64,000 bases of DNA from DATFVA01 sp963815785 (lineage in GTDB: Bacteria; Bacteroidota; Ignavibacteria; Ignavibacteriales; Ignavibacteriaceae). Positions within the stretch are counted from its first letter, which is position 1. Every line of letters starts with the position of its first letter. Where the stretch lies: assembly GCA_963815785.1 (NCBI GenBank), contig CAWFHZ010000011.1:61013-125012 (forward strand), in the 5' to 3' direction. This document shows positions 18,146 through 26,977 of this stretch, one piece after another. The notes beneath the pieces are model-generated. The model was given only the letters and a program-made list of their open reading frames with translations, was not told the DNA's origin and did not search any database. The position numbers and the translations under genes were made by a program.

Positions 18146-20848
18146 CTAGTAGTAATATCCAATTGCAAAGTAGAAATAAACATCCCCCAGGCTTACAGGA
18201 TTATTAGGAATGTTCTTAAAGAGAAAACTTCTGCCGATTGAAAAATCTGCCGGACCGAAAGGAGTATCAAATGATAACGTAATACCTACCCCGTGCCTTA
18301 ATTCTTTAAATTTAATTTGTTCCTGTACATCCCAGGTTGAGCCAAGATCATATCTCATCTTAAAATAAGTTTCAAAAAATATTTCAAACGGAAGTTTAAT
18401 TCTATACTCCAAAGAAGATAGAAAAATCTGCCTCCCCCGGAATTCATCAGCCCTCATTCCAAAAAAAGAATCTTGTCCTCCAAGGGAATATTCTTCACTC
18501 AGGGGAAGGGTTTTGTCTGCAAATCCCATCAAAAATTTGGGAGATATCGTGTGAATTCCATTCAACGTGAAATAACTTTTATATTGAAAATTAAAATTTG
18601 TATAGCCGACTTCTCCACCCAAAACCTTCTGCGCAACCTCGTATTCTGCATTAAAATAAAATCCCTTTTGCGGATATGGATATTTATCCTGGGTATCAAT
18701 AGTAGAGCTTGCTTTAAGGCTTACAATTTTATTTTTATCTGGCTCAACCGGCGAATTGTTCTTGTTTTTCACCTCGTCAAACTTGTATTTGCCAGTGAAT
18801 ATCAGGTTGCCAAAGCGTTCCACCTGTGTTCCTATAGAAAGCGCTGCTCCATAATAAATCTGCCGGTATTCCCCAATAGCACTTCTTGAAAATCTATGGA
18901 CGCTTGTGGTGGAATCTTCTTGATACTTAAAAACATCATTAAACCGGTAAAATGCGTTTATATTATATGTAAAGTAAGTATTAAAAATTCTGTTGGATTT
19001 ATGTTCGAGAACATATGCGCGATTTCTTGTTCCGCCAAAAAGAAGAAGTCCCAGTTCGGTCCCGCTTCCGAAGAGATTTTCATCTCTAAGGTCAAGACTT
19101 AGCTGTGCTTTGTTTTCATTATCAACCCTGAATCCCACCCTTATGAGGCTGGAAATCTTCTCGCTGACATTCAGGACAATAATGTTTTTATTATCTTCTC
19201 TTTTTACCGTAAGAAGTATATCATTAAAAAGATTAGTACTTCTTAAATCTGTTAGTCCTTGCTTTACTTTCTGGTATACAAAATAATCTCCGGGTTCAAG
19301 CGGAAATTCTCTCTCAATAACTGATTTGTTTGTTGTTTTGTTCCCTACAATCTGAATTTGTGAAATTATCCCCTCATCAATTTTGATGCTGAGTATTCCT
19401 TCTTCAGAATTAAACTCTACATTTCTGATTTCCGCAAGTGAATACCCTTGCATGCGGTATAGGTTTATAAAATTGATTAACTTCTTTAATATTTTTTCTG
19501 CGTTATATGGCTTCCCTTTCAACGGGGCAAATACAGAATCTCCCGTTGACTGATTAAATAAAGACATCCCATTAATATTTATATAATTTATTTCAGGGTT
19601 TAATTCACCAATCACTTTAACTGTTGAATATTTGTTCTTTTCGTCTACTGCTGCTTTGAGATCAGCATAATCGCCATTCTTAAAAAGCCGGCACAGGTTA
19701 TATCTGATCTCATCAGAGGAGATAGAGTCTTTATAAGATAAATTCTTTACAAAAGTCTCCGAAACAGAATCCCCATCCGCCTGAAACAAATTGCCAAAGT
19801 AAATGTTCGGGGAAGGGTAGTTGCCTATCATCATTGAATCAATTTTATCTTTTATTTGCTTAATAAATGGAAGCGCTGACGAGTACCCTTTTTGAATTAT
19901 TTCCTTTACGTTGGAAAAATCAGTTGAAGATTCCTCGTCAAGATTTGGAGTTATAATAGTATTCGCTTCCTTCAACTGCATCTCATTTAATAACTTCATT
20001 GGAATGCTTATAATCTGATCAGCTATTACCCAGGGATATTCAAGTTCACTTTCAGAATGAAGATCGCTGGTGGTATTCACCGCAATTATATAATCTGCCC
20101 CCATCTGTTTTGCAATTTTTACAGGAATATTGGCGACCAGTCCGCCATCAACTAGTATAAGAGAATCAACTTTAACCGGGGAAAGAAAAAACGAAACGCT
20201 TGAACTCGCCCTCATCGCCTGGCTTAACGATCCTTTACTTATGATTACCGGGCTGCCTGTAACAAGGTTTGTACAAACCGCCCTGAACCTTGTTTTAAGT
20301 TCATCAAAGTTGTTCTTAACATGAATTGGAGCCTGAAGTGTAAGCAAGTTAAGATAATTCGATAGTTTTTGTCCGTTGTTGATAGAGGTAGGTAAAACAG
20401 GGGTCAGCCCTTTCATCCTGAGAGAAAAGATTGCTTTATCCTCGGTAACTTTTTGATCTATAAATAATTCACGTCTGTTGGTTTCATGTTCGGAAGCAAG
20501 AAGATCATCCCAATCTGTATTAACAGCGATTGAGTCGAGCTGTTCAACAGAATACCCGGCAGAATATAACCCGCCAACTATGCTGCCCATGCTTGTGCCT
20601 ACAATTATATCCACTTTTATCCCGGCTTCCTCAAGTGCTTTTAAAATTCCAATTTGCGAAAGCCCCCGGGCTCCGCCGCCGCTGAGTGCCAGAGCAATTA
20701 CCGGTTTTGTTTTGGGAGTTTCTTTGGTTAATCCGAAGGGGATTTTTTGGGATACGTGTTCAATTGAAATAACGTATCTTGTTTGTGAATGAACCGCCGC
20801 GAATCCAATCAAAAGGAATAATATCAGTATTTTCTTATTGCGGATCAT
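18146..20848 (-). CDS. patatin-like phospholipase fused to POTRA/Omp85 barrel
   Basis: This 900-residue protein has a signal peptide (to about 21), then a patatin domain: oxyanion GGGARG near residue 57, nucleophile Ser in GTSMGS near 85 and the catalytic Asp in VDGGLVAN near 235. A middle POTRA-like part (YININGMSLFNQ, EREFPLEPGDYF) leads to a C-terminal 16-strand-type barrel with bacterial surface antigen (D15) features such as GLGLE-like strands and a closing aromatic strand. This is the layout of PlpD/type Vd secretion or the Bacteroidota patatin-BamA family: lipase exported through its own barrel. Substrate lipids are not known. It stands alone downstream of the yidC gene. Confidence 0.88.
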   Translation of the reverse strand: MIRNKKILILFLLIGFAAVHSQTRYVISIEHVSQKIPFGLTKETPKTKPVIALALSGGGARGLSQIGILKALEEAGIKVDIIVGTSMGSIVGGLYSAGYSVEQLDSIAVNTDWDDLLASEHETNRRELFIDQKVTEDKAIFSLRMKGLTPVLPTSINNGQKLSNYLNLLTLQAPIHVKNNFDELKTRFRAVCTNLVTGSPVIISKGSLSQAMRASSSVSFFLSPVKVDSLILVDGGLVANIPVKIAKQMGADYIIAVNTTSDLHSESELEYPWVIADQIISIPMKLLNEMQLKEANTIITPNLDEESSTDFSNVKEIIQKGYSSALPFIKQIKDKIDSMMIGNYPSPNIYFGNLFQADGDSVSETFVKNLSYKDSISSDEIRYNLCRLFKNGDYADLKAAVDEKNKYSTVKVIGELNPEINYININGMSLFNQSTGDSVFAPLKGKPYNAEKILKKLINFINLYRMQGYSLAEIRNVEFNSEEGILSIKIDEGIISQIQIVGNKTTNKSVIEREFPLEPGDYFVYQKVKQGLTDLRSTNLFNDILLTVKREDNKNIIVLNVSEKISSLIRVGFRVDNENKAQLSLDLRDENLFGSGTELGLLLFGGTRNRAYVLEHKSNRIFNTYFTYNINAFYRFNDVFKYQEDSTTSVHRFSRSAIGEYRQIYYGAALSIGTQVERFGNLIFTGKYKFDEVKNKNNSPVEPDKNKIVSLKASSTIDTQDKYPYPQKGFYFNAEYEVAQKVLGGEVGYTNFNFQYKSYFTLNGIHTISPKFLMGFADKTLPLSEEYSLGGQDSFFGMRADEFRGRQIFLSSLEYRIKLPFEIFFETYFKMRYDLGSTWDVQEQIKFKELRHGVGITLSFDTPFGPADFSIGRSFLFKNIPNNPVSLGDVYFYFAIGYYY

Positions 20849-20911
20849 TTATTTTACGCTGCTTCTCCTAAAAATATTTAACAGGAGAAAATTAACGTTT
20901 TTAAAACACTT

Positions 20912-22795
20912 TTATCTTTTCTTTTTCTGCTGCTGTTGTACTTTTGCGTTTTGTTCCGCCGCTTCCATAAGCTTGGACATAAATCCTTTTTTCTTATTTG
21001 GATTTTTCACGGGGACTAATTCCATACCATCATGTTTATGATTAATATAATATTGTTGTGCAATCGAAAAAACATTAAACATAAAGTAATAGAGATTCAG
21101 CCCGGAGGGGAATGACATAAACATAATTGTTAGCATAACAGGCATTATATAAACGAGTCCCGCCTGTTTCGGATCTTTAACACTCATCTTCTGTTGAACG
21201 AAAGTTGTAACTCCCATTAATAAAGCAAGTCCGCTTATCTGGTCTATCCCGAATAAGGGAAGCTTAAATGGCAAGTTGGCAATTACATCGGGCGTAGAAA
21301 GATCTTTCATCCACAACATAAAAGGTTGCTGCCTCAACTCAATCGCAGTTTTAAATAGTCCCCAAAGGGCAATAAAAATAGGCATCTGCAGGAGTAATGG
21401 AAGACAGCCCCCGGCAGGATTAACTCCGTATGTCGAATACAATTTCATCGTTTCTTTGTTCAGCTTCTGAGAGTCCTCTTTGTATTTTTCTTTTAGCTCA
21501 GCAATCTTCGGCTGCAGAAGCTGCATCTTTTTCATTGACTGATAGCTGGTTTTGGTAAGCGGATAAAGGACAAATTTTATAATTAATGAAAAAACTATAA
21601 TTACAAAACCATAGTTCGGAATAAACGTATGTAGAAAATTAAACAGGGGCAAAAGCACGTATTCTGCGATAGGTCTGACAATAAATTTCAGACCAAAGAA
21701 ACTGCCGAAATCTACAATGGCTGTAAACTTATCCCCATATACTTTTAAGAGATCATAATCAACCGGGCCTATATAGACCATAAAGGTGCTTTTTTCAAAT
21801 CCGGTATTTTTAAATGGAACGTTGATTCTAACAGAATAATCCTCTTTTATTCCTGTTTTACCTACAGATTTACGCACCCCTTCAACATAAGCTCCGTTAA
21901 CTTCGTCGGGATTTTTTGGTGCAATAATAGCAGCAAAATATTTGTTCCTGATTGCAGCCCAATCAACTCTTCCGTTAAAATCTTTATTAACTTTTTCACC
22001 AACCGAAGAGGCATCCAGTATTACTTGTTCACCCCCGTAATAAACACTGGCATCGGAATAGTTAGCTTCGTCAACAGAATTTTCTTCAACAAACCTCAAT
22101 CCGCTGTTCCAAACGAGATCGTATGAATTATTGCTGATAAGATTTGTCATATTAACAAGATCAATTTCACTTTGAAAACTGTACTTGTCTCCGTAAAAAG
22201 TAAATTTTTTAATTATATAAGAATTGTCCGCCGCAGGAAGTTTAAATGATAAAACCAGCGAGTCTTTATCTGCTAATGTATAATTGCTTTTTTCTGCATC
22301 ACAATTAAAATTTAGAGACGAGGTATTTATCGCTTTCCCGTCTGAAGTTACAAAGGAAAGATTGTACGCGTTTCCCTGTGTATAGTCTATTAATTGAACA
22401 TGGGTTTTATAAAAATTATTATCCCCATTACTATGGATTGAGTACCAATTATTAAACTTCTTAAGATAATATTTCCTGATGTTCGCGCCCCGTGTTGAAA
22501 GCTCCATTACAATCAAATTGTTTTCAATTGTAATTAATTTTTCTTTTTTATCAGAAGAAGTAAAAAACTTGCCGTATTTTAAACTATCATTTTCAACAAC
22601 TGGTGTCTTTTTTTCTTTAACTTTTACCGTATCAACAGCAATTTCTTTTTTTATCTTCACGGAATCCGTATGAACGGCGGTTGTATCCGCTGTCTTTCCC
22701 TTTTGTATCTGTTCCGGGGAAGGAGAGTTCAGATAAAACCAGAGCACCAGTATGGCGCCGATTAATATAAATGCTATTGTTGTATTTCTATCCAT
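20912..22795 (-). CDS. yidC: membrane protein insertase YidC
   Basis: YidC inserts and folds inner membrane proteins, with or without SecYEG. The 627-residue protein has the gram-negative layout: an N-terminal membrane anchor (residues 5-25), a large periplasmic beta domain (to about 360) and five C-terminal membrane segments. The conserved insertase part begins at FNFLHTFIPNYGFVIIVFS, followed by YPLTKTSYQSMKKMQLLQPK and NPAGGCLPLLLQMPIFIALW. The C-terminal tail is very basic, as in ribosome-binding YidC. It is in the rpmH-rnpA-yidD-yidC group, the order found at many origins, 10 bases after yidD. Confidence 0.95.
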   Translation of the reverse strand: MDRNTTIAFILIGAILVLWFYLNSPSPEQIQKGKTADTTAVHTDSVKIKKEIAVDTVKVKEKKTPVVENDSLKYGKFFTSSDKKEKLITIENNLIVMELSTRGANIRKYYLKKFNNWYSIHSNGDNNFYKTHVQLIDYTQGNAYNLSFVTSDGKAINTSSLNFNCDAEKSNYTLADKDSLVLSFKLPAADNSYIIKKFTFYGDKYSFQSEIDLVNMTNLISNNSYDLVWNSGLRFVEENSVDEANYSDASVYYGGEQVILDASSVGEKVNKDFNGRVDWAAIRNKYFAAIIAPKNPDEVNGAYVEGVRKSVGKTGIKEDYSVRINVPFKNTGFEKSTFMVYIGPVDYDLLKVYGDKFTAIVDFGSFFGLKFIVRPIAEYVLLPLFNFLHTFIPNYGFVIIVFSLIIKFVLYPLTKTSYQSMKKMQLLQPKIAELKEKYKEDSQKLNKETMKLYSTYGVNPAGGCLPLLLQMPIFIALWGLFKTAIELRQQPFMLWMKDLSTPDVIANLPFKLPLFGIDQISGLALLMGVTTFVQQKMSVKDPKQAGLVYIMPVMLTIMFMSFPSGLNLYYFMFNVFSIAQQYYINHKHDGMELVPVKNPNKKKGFMSKLMEAAEQNAKVQQQQKKKR

Positions 22796-22805
22796 TATAA
22801 TTCCA

Positions 22806-23015
22806 TTACTTCAGGGGGTCGAAACCTCCCTTATTAAAAGGATTGCACCTTAAGATACGCCACACAGATTTTGCTCCTCCCTTAAAAACTCCATATTTCC
22901 TGAAAGCCTGGATTGAATATTCTGAACATGTCGGATGAAATCTACAAGAGGGGGGTAAGAGTGGCGATATTAATTTTTGATAAGCCCTGATGAGAAAAAC
23001 GAAAATTCTCCACAT
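22806..23015 (-). CDS. yidD: membrane protein insertion efficiency factor YidD
   Basis: The 69-residue protein matches YidD: YQKLISPLLPPSCRFHPTCS with Cys spaced in the conserved PSCRxxPTCSEY signature, then GGAKSVWRILRCNPF. It helps membrane protein insertion with YidC. Its ATG directly follows the rnpA stop TAG, so translation is probably coupled. Confidence 0.95.
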   Translation of the reverse strand: MWRIFVFLIRAYQKLISPLLPPSCRFHPTCSEYSIQAFRKYGVFKGGAKSVWRILRCNPFNKGGFDPLK

Positions 23016-23414
23016 CTACAAGCTTCTTTCTATTTGAAATAAAATATCTTTTATGCCCGGCATAATTTCATTAAGAACAACAACCGGGTTGCTTTTTTCA
23101 TTTAAGCGATTTGGAGAAAATATTATTTTCAATACAATATTTTTTAGTAAACAAAGGTTAAAAAGTTTTTCCTTATTTAATCTGTAAGAGTTCCTGATCA
23201 GTCTTTTTATCCGGTTTCTCCACACCGCTTTGCCTGCCTTACTGGAAACCGCAGCAGCAATTTGAACTGTTCCGGCAGTCTGGTTTTTTTCAATTAAAAA
23301 AACCGCCTTAATCTTTTTGTCGCCAGAAAAAACAACCTTACCGGAATCATATAAATTTTCAAAATCGGTTCTGCTTTTAATTCTTTCGGCTGCAGAAAGT
23401 CCAAAACTCTTCAA
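23016..23414 (-). CDS. rnpA: ribonuclease P protein component
   Basis: The protein binds RNase P RNA and is needed to process tRNA 5' ends. The 132-residue sequence has the signature AVWRNRIKRLIRNSYR (about residues 64-79), the RNR motif of the family, and is strongly basic. The start is TTG at 23414; the frame has no better ATG upstream and rpmH ends 5 bases before. TTG starts keep rnpA expression low compared with rpmH in many genomes. It is flanked by rpmH and yidD. Confidence 0.93.
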   Translation of the reverse strand: MKSFGLSAAERIKSRTDFENLYDSGKVVFSGDKKIKAVFLIEKNQTAGTVQIAAAVSSKAGKAVWRNRIKRLIRNSYRLNKEKLFNLCLLKNIVLKIIFSPNRLNEKSNPVVVLNEIMPGIKDILFQIERSL

Positions 23415-23419
23415 AACAA

Positions 23420-23566
23420 TTACATCTCGTCACTAACAGTCAGTTTTTTTCTTCCTTTTGCTCTTCTACGGGAAAGTACTTTCCGCCCATTTTTGGTTTT
23501 CATTCTTTCCCGGAAACCATGTTTGTTTTTTCTTTTCCTGTTGCTCGGCTGAAAAGTCCGCTTCAT
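23420..23566 (-). CDS. rpmH: 50S ribosomal protein L34
   Basis: This 48-residue basic protein begins MKRTFQPSNRKRKNKHGFRE and continues with KNGRKVLSRRRAKGRKKL, the L34 consensus. AGGAG lies 6-7 bases upstream of ATG at 23566. It is the first gene of the minus-strand rpmH-rnpA-yidD-yidC unit, divergent from dnaA, and ends 5 bases before rnpA. Confidence 0.97.
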   Translation of the reverse strand: MKRTFQPSNRKRKNKHGFRERMKTKNGRKVLSRRRAKGRKKLTVSDEM

Positions 23567-23721
23567 TTAATCTCCTAATTATCAAAAAAGACTACAAAAG
23601 TAGGCTTTATAAAATAAACAAGCAAGACAATTAATTTTAGGTATATTTGCCATGGGGATTTTTTCTTGCACTTTTTAAAAGATTAATTTGCGGTAAGCAA
23701 AAATACTTTATATTTTTTCTA

Positions 23722-23763
23722 TGTGTTCATTGGTCATAATTTGTGTTCATAACTTGTTGATAA
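23722..23763. repeat. direct repeat TGTGTTCAT x2 at 20-bp spacing, next to DnaA-box-like sequence
   Basis: TGTGTTCAT occurs at 23722-23730 and again at 23742-23750, exactly two helical turns apart. TGTTGATAA (23755-23763), one mismatch from a DnaA box, follows at once. The phasing suggests a protein-binding cluster such as weak DnaA sites. Confidence 0.45.
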
Positions 23764-23772
23764 TGATTTATT

Positions 23773-23787
23773 GTGAAAACGTTTCAC
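23773..23787. promoter_or_regulatory. palindrome resembling a LacI-family operator
   Basis: GTGAAAACGTTTCAC has 6-bp inverted arms (GTGAAA/TTTCAC) around a central CG, the shape of LacI/GalR-family operators. It lies about 210 bp before dnaA. No such regulator is in the window, so the role is unknown; chance is possible. Confidence 0.35.
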
Positions 23788-23982
23788 GCACTCCGGGGGT
23801 TATAAAATTCCCTTAGTTGTTTTGAGAAAAATGTGGATTGCTGAAACCGATCGCCCTAACCCGCTTGTAAACAGTCGGTTAGCGGTCAGCATCTAATGTT
23901 AAGAAATTGTTAATTAGTGACTGTGTCATAAAAACTCCAATAGTAAATAATTGATTTTCCAAATATTTTCGTCCTTTTTTTC

Positions 23983-23991
23983 TGTGGATAA
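23983..23991 (-). promoter_or_regulatory. perfect DnaA box before dnaA
   Basis: TGTGGATAA on the plus strand is the exact complement of the TTATCCACA consensus DnaA box. It ends 6 bases before the dnaA ATG, so DnaA bound here could block its own translation start region or transcription, consistent with autoregulation. Confidence 0.75.
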
Positions 23992-23997
23992 TTAAAT

Positions 23998-25395
23998 ATG
24001 GTTAATGCGGTTCCCTCGAACAAACCTGAGTTCAGCAACGCGTCTTCTGTCTGGAAAGAATGCCTGAAATCGATAAAAGAAAACGTAACATTAATGACTT
24101 ATAACACTTGGTTTTTGCCGATAAAACCACTGGAATTGTCAGGGCGTACGCTAAAAGTACAAATTCCAAGTCGGTTTTTCTGGGAATGGATCGACGAACA
24201 TTATAATACTCTAATTAACAAAACAATTATTGAAATTATCGGACCGGCTGCAAAACTTTCATACATTATTTCTGAAGAAAAGACTCCTGCGGATTCTCAA
24301 AAATTAAACAGCAAACCGGTAATTCAATTAGCCACCGAAGTCTCTGTCAATTCCCCTGGACATAAAACACATTTGAATCCGCGCTATACTTTTGATAATT
24401 TTATTAAAGGAGAGGGCAACCAGCTCGCAAGAGCTGCCGCGGGCGCCATAAGTGAAAACCCCGGGGGAACGTCGTTTAATCCTCTGTTCGTTTATGGGGG
24501 AGTTGGTCTAGGAAAAACTCATCTTGTCCAGGCAATTGGAAATAAAATTTTAGCGTTGTTTCCTGGCAAAAAAGTGATCTATCTTTCCTCAGATATTTTT
24601 ACAGTTGAATTTGTTGAATCAATCCAATCAAATAAAGTCAATGATTTCTCAAATTTTTACAGAAGTATGGACGTGTTGATAATTGATGATATCCAATTTT
24701 TAATTGGGAAAGAAAAAACACAGGATCATTTTTTTCACATTTTTAACACTCTTCATCAATCAAGAAAACAAATAATTCTTTCAAGCGACAGGGCTCCCAA
24801 AGATTTAAAGGGGCTTGATGACCGGTTGATTTCAAGATTCCAATGGGGGCTTGCTGCAGATATTCAGCCGCCGGAACTTGAAATGAGAATTGCAATACTT
24901 AAGAAGAAATCTGAAGACTATGGAATGGAATTATCTTCTGATTTGTTGGAATATGTAGCAAACAATATTACCTCTAACATAAGAGAACTCGAAGGTTGTT
25001 TAATAAAGCTGCTGGCAAACGCTTCTCTCAACTCAAAAGAAATAAACCTGGATCTCGCGAAGAAAACGGTTAAAGAAATTGCCACCGACAGAAAAGTAAA
25101 TGTAACTATTGAAACCATTACTAATATTGTTTGCGAAGTTTTGAATATTGCAGAAAATAAAATTCGTGATAAAACCAGGAAAAAGGAGATTGTTCTCGCC
25201 AGACAGGTTGCTATGTATCTTTCTAAAGAATTAACAAAATCTTCACTTAAAACGATTGGGCTTCATTTTGGAGGAAGAGATCACTCTACCGTTATTCATG
25301 CATGCACAACAATAGAAGAATATATATCAAAGGATCAATCTTTAAAAGACATTATAAATAACGTAAGAACACAAATTGAGTTGAAGTGTTCTTAA
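23998..25395 (+). CDS. dnaA: chromosomal replication initiator DnaA
   Basis: DnaA binds DnaA boxes, opens the origin and loads helicase. The 465-residue protein has the N-terminal domain I (WKECLKSIKE, TYNTWFLPIKPL), a variable linker, the AAA+ ATPase with Walker A GGVGLGKTHL near residue 168 and Walker B VLIIDDIQFL near 228, and the C-terminal DNA-binding domain with GLHFGGRDHSTVIHA. It starts the plus-strand replication cluster; an intrinsic terminator follows. Confidence 0.97.
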   Translation: MVNAVPSNKPEFSNASSVWKECLKSIKENVTLMTYNTWFLPIKPLELSGRTLKVQIPSRFFWEWIDEHYNTLINKTIIEIIGPAAKLSYIISEEKTPADSQKLNSKPVIQLATEVSVNSPGHKTHLNPRYTFDNFIKGEGNQLARAAAGAISENPGGTSFNPLFVYGGVGLGKTHLVQAIGNKILALFPGKKVIYLSSDIFTVEFVESIQSNKVNDFSNFYRSMDVLIIDDIQFLIGKEKTQDHFFHIFNTLHQSRKQIILSSDRAPKDLKGLDDRLISRFQWGLAADIQPPELEMRIAILKKKSEDYGMELSSDLLEYVANNITSNIRELEGCLIKLLANASLNSKEINLDLAKKTVKEIATDRKVNVTIETITNIVCEVLNIAENKIRDKTRKKEIVLARQVAMYLSKELTKSSLKTIGLHFGGRDHSTVIHACTTIEEYISKDQSLKDIINNVRTQIELKCS

Positions 25396-25421
25396 ATATA
25401 GTTTAAATATTTTTTATTGAC

Positions 25422-25446
25422 GGCTCGATAAGAGCCTTTTTTATTT
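25422..25446 (+). terminator. intrinsic terminator after dnaA
   Basis: GGCTC (25422-25426) pairs with GAGCC (25432-25436) around GATAA, followed by a TTTTTTATTTT run. It lies 26 bases after the dnaA stop, so dnaN likely has its own promoter. Confidence 0.8.
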
Positions 25447-25866
25447 TAAACTTTTTTTGTGTTGGTAATATGTTGGAAAATCAATTTTAGCATGTTAACA
25501 AGTTGATGTTTATGAAACAGCTGTTAATAACTGTAAAAATTTTTATTGTTGTTAACAATTTGTTTTTAAAAAATATTATCGTTTAGAAGAGTAATAACAG
25601 TAATTTGATGAAACAAACTTATTAACATTCTTATTATAACTATTAACTTTTAAATATATAATCTATTAATAATTAATAGGGTGTTAACTATTTTCAAATC
25701 TGATTTTATATATTAAAAAAACTTTTAATATACCGTTTATATGTAGTATATTTCTCTTTGAATTTATTCCAATTTTAACCGATTAATCCGTTTTAATACC
25801 ATCTAAATTCATTGAGATTAGTGACCTGTTTTACTATTTTTGTATGCTTTAAAAGGAGATTGAGTA
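25447..25866. other. very AT-rich dnaA-dnaN spacer, candidate unwinding region
   Basis: About 420 bp without a gene and visibly poorer in GC than the surroundings. It is full of TTAACA/TGTTAA elements (for example GTTAACA near 25494, CTGTTAATAACTG near 25523 and GTTGTTAACAA near 25552) and long A/T tracts toward dnaN. TGTTAATAA differs from a DnaA box at two places. An AT-rich stretch next to dnaA is where a DNA unwinding element is expected; the dnaN promoter must also lie here. Confidence 0.55.
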
Positions 25867-26976
25867 ATGGAATTCAAAGTAAACAGTAAAGTTTTAGAAA
25901 AACTTTTATCCAAAATTATTCCCGCTGTTCCAAGCCGCACTCCAATGCCCGTACTAGAGAATTTTCTTGTTGAAATTAAGGATGGTTTAATGACAGTTAC
26001 GGCTACCGATATGGAAATAGTATTGCGTTCTTCTCTTAATATTCCTTCAGAAGAAGATATTAAAATGGTTATTCCTGCTAAATTATTTTATGATATTATC
26101 CGTTCGCTTGGAGATACACAAATTAAATTTGAAACAACCGGAAATTCCAAATTAAAAATCCAGACTGATAACGGAACTTATAATTTAAGTTATTCCCCTT
26201 CTGATGATTTTCCTGATATCCCTGAAGTTTCAAAAGAGAAAGAAGTGTTGATGAACGGGCAGGAATTGAAGAAGATGATTGATCAAACATCCTTTGCAAT
26301 GAGTAAAGAAGATATGCGCCCGGCAATGACAGGAACCCTTATGGAATTTACAGAGGAAGGATTGAGGTTTGTAACCACAGACGGACATAGATTAGTTAAA
26401 TATATTAACAAAAAAATAAATTCCTCAAAAGAAGAACAATATATAGTTCCGGAAAGAGCAATCACCGTTCTTTCAAAACTTTTGAATGAATCCGATATTA
26501 AAATGTATCTGAGCAAAACAAATATTTCCTTTAATCTGGGAGATTTAGAATTAATATCAAGACTGATAGGAGAAAAATATCCGGCGTATAACAGCGTTAT
26601 TCCTTTGGAAAATGAAAATGTACTTACTATTAAAACAGAAGAACTTATTTCTGCTGTAAAAAGAATGATGTTATTTTCTACGGCAAACTCGAAACAGGTT
26701 AAGTTTTCAATTAGCCAGAACAATCTTGAGGTTTCTGCCGAAGACATCGATCATGGATCAAATGCAAAAGAAAATATTAAGTGTGAGTATAAAGGGGATT
26801 CTATGGATATTGGTTTTAATACGGGATATGTAAATGATGTTCTTACTCATATAAATGATGAACAGGTTTTATTTAAATTACATTCGCCAACAAAGGCTTG
26901 TATAATTGAGCCATCAAAAACCGAAGAAAATGAAGATCTTATGCTTCTGCTGATGCCTGTACGTTTAAATAACTGA
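25867..26976 (+). CDS. dnaN: DNA polymerase III beta sliding clamp
   Basis: The 369-residue protein is the ring clamp that holds polymerase III on DNA. It has three repeated clamp domains, the usual opening (KVLEKLLSKIIPAVPSRTPMPVLENF) split over the first domain, the DFPDIPE motif near residue 118 and the C-terminal LLMPVRL end, which forms the partner-binding pocket region. AAGGAG precedes ATG at good spacing. recF follows after one base, the classical order. Confidence 0.96.
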   Translation: MEFKVNSKVLEKLLSKIIPAVPSRTPMPVLENFLVEIKDGLMTVTATDMEIVLRSSLNIPSEEDIKMVIPAKLFYDIIRSLGDTQIKFETTGNSKLKIQTDNGTYNLSYSPSDDFPDIPEVSKEKEVLMNGQELKKMIDQTSFAMSKEDMRPAMTGTLMEFTEEGLRFVTTDGHRLVKYINKKINSSKEEQYIVPERAITVLSKLLNESDIKMYLSKTNISFNLGDLELISRLIGEKYPAYNSVIPLENENVLTIKTEELISAVKRMMLFSTANSKQVKFSISQNNLEVSAEDIDHGSNAKENIKCEYKGDSMDIGFNTGYVNDVLTHINDEQVLFKLHSPTKACIIEPSKTEENEDLMLLLMPVRLNN

Positions 26977-26977
26977 T

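Larger units (their letters stand above)
23567..23997. other. rpmH-dnaA intergenic region, likely part of oriC
   Basis: This 431-bp gene-free stretch separates the divergent rpmH and dnaA operons, the classical place for an origin. It is A/T-rich and contains one perfect DnaA box close to dnaA, a near-box TGTTGATAA at 23755, weaker TGTGGATTG at 23832, a 20-bp-spaced repeat and a LacI-type palindrome. It must also contain the promoters of rpmH and dnaA. Part of this annotation is inferred from position. Confidence 0.65.
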
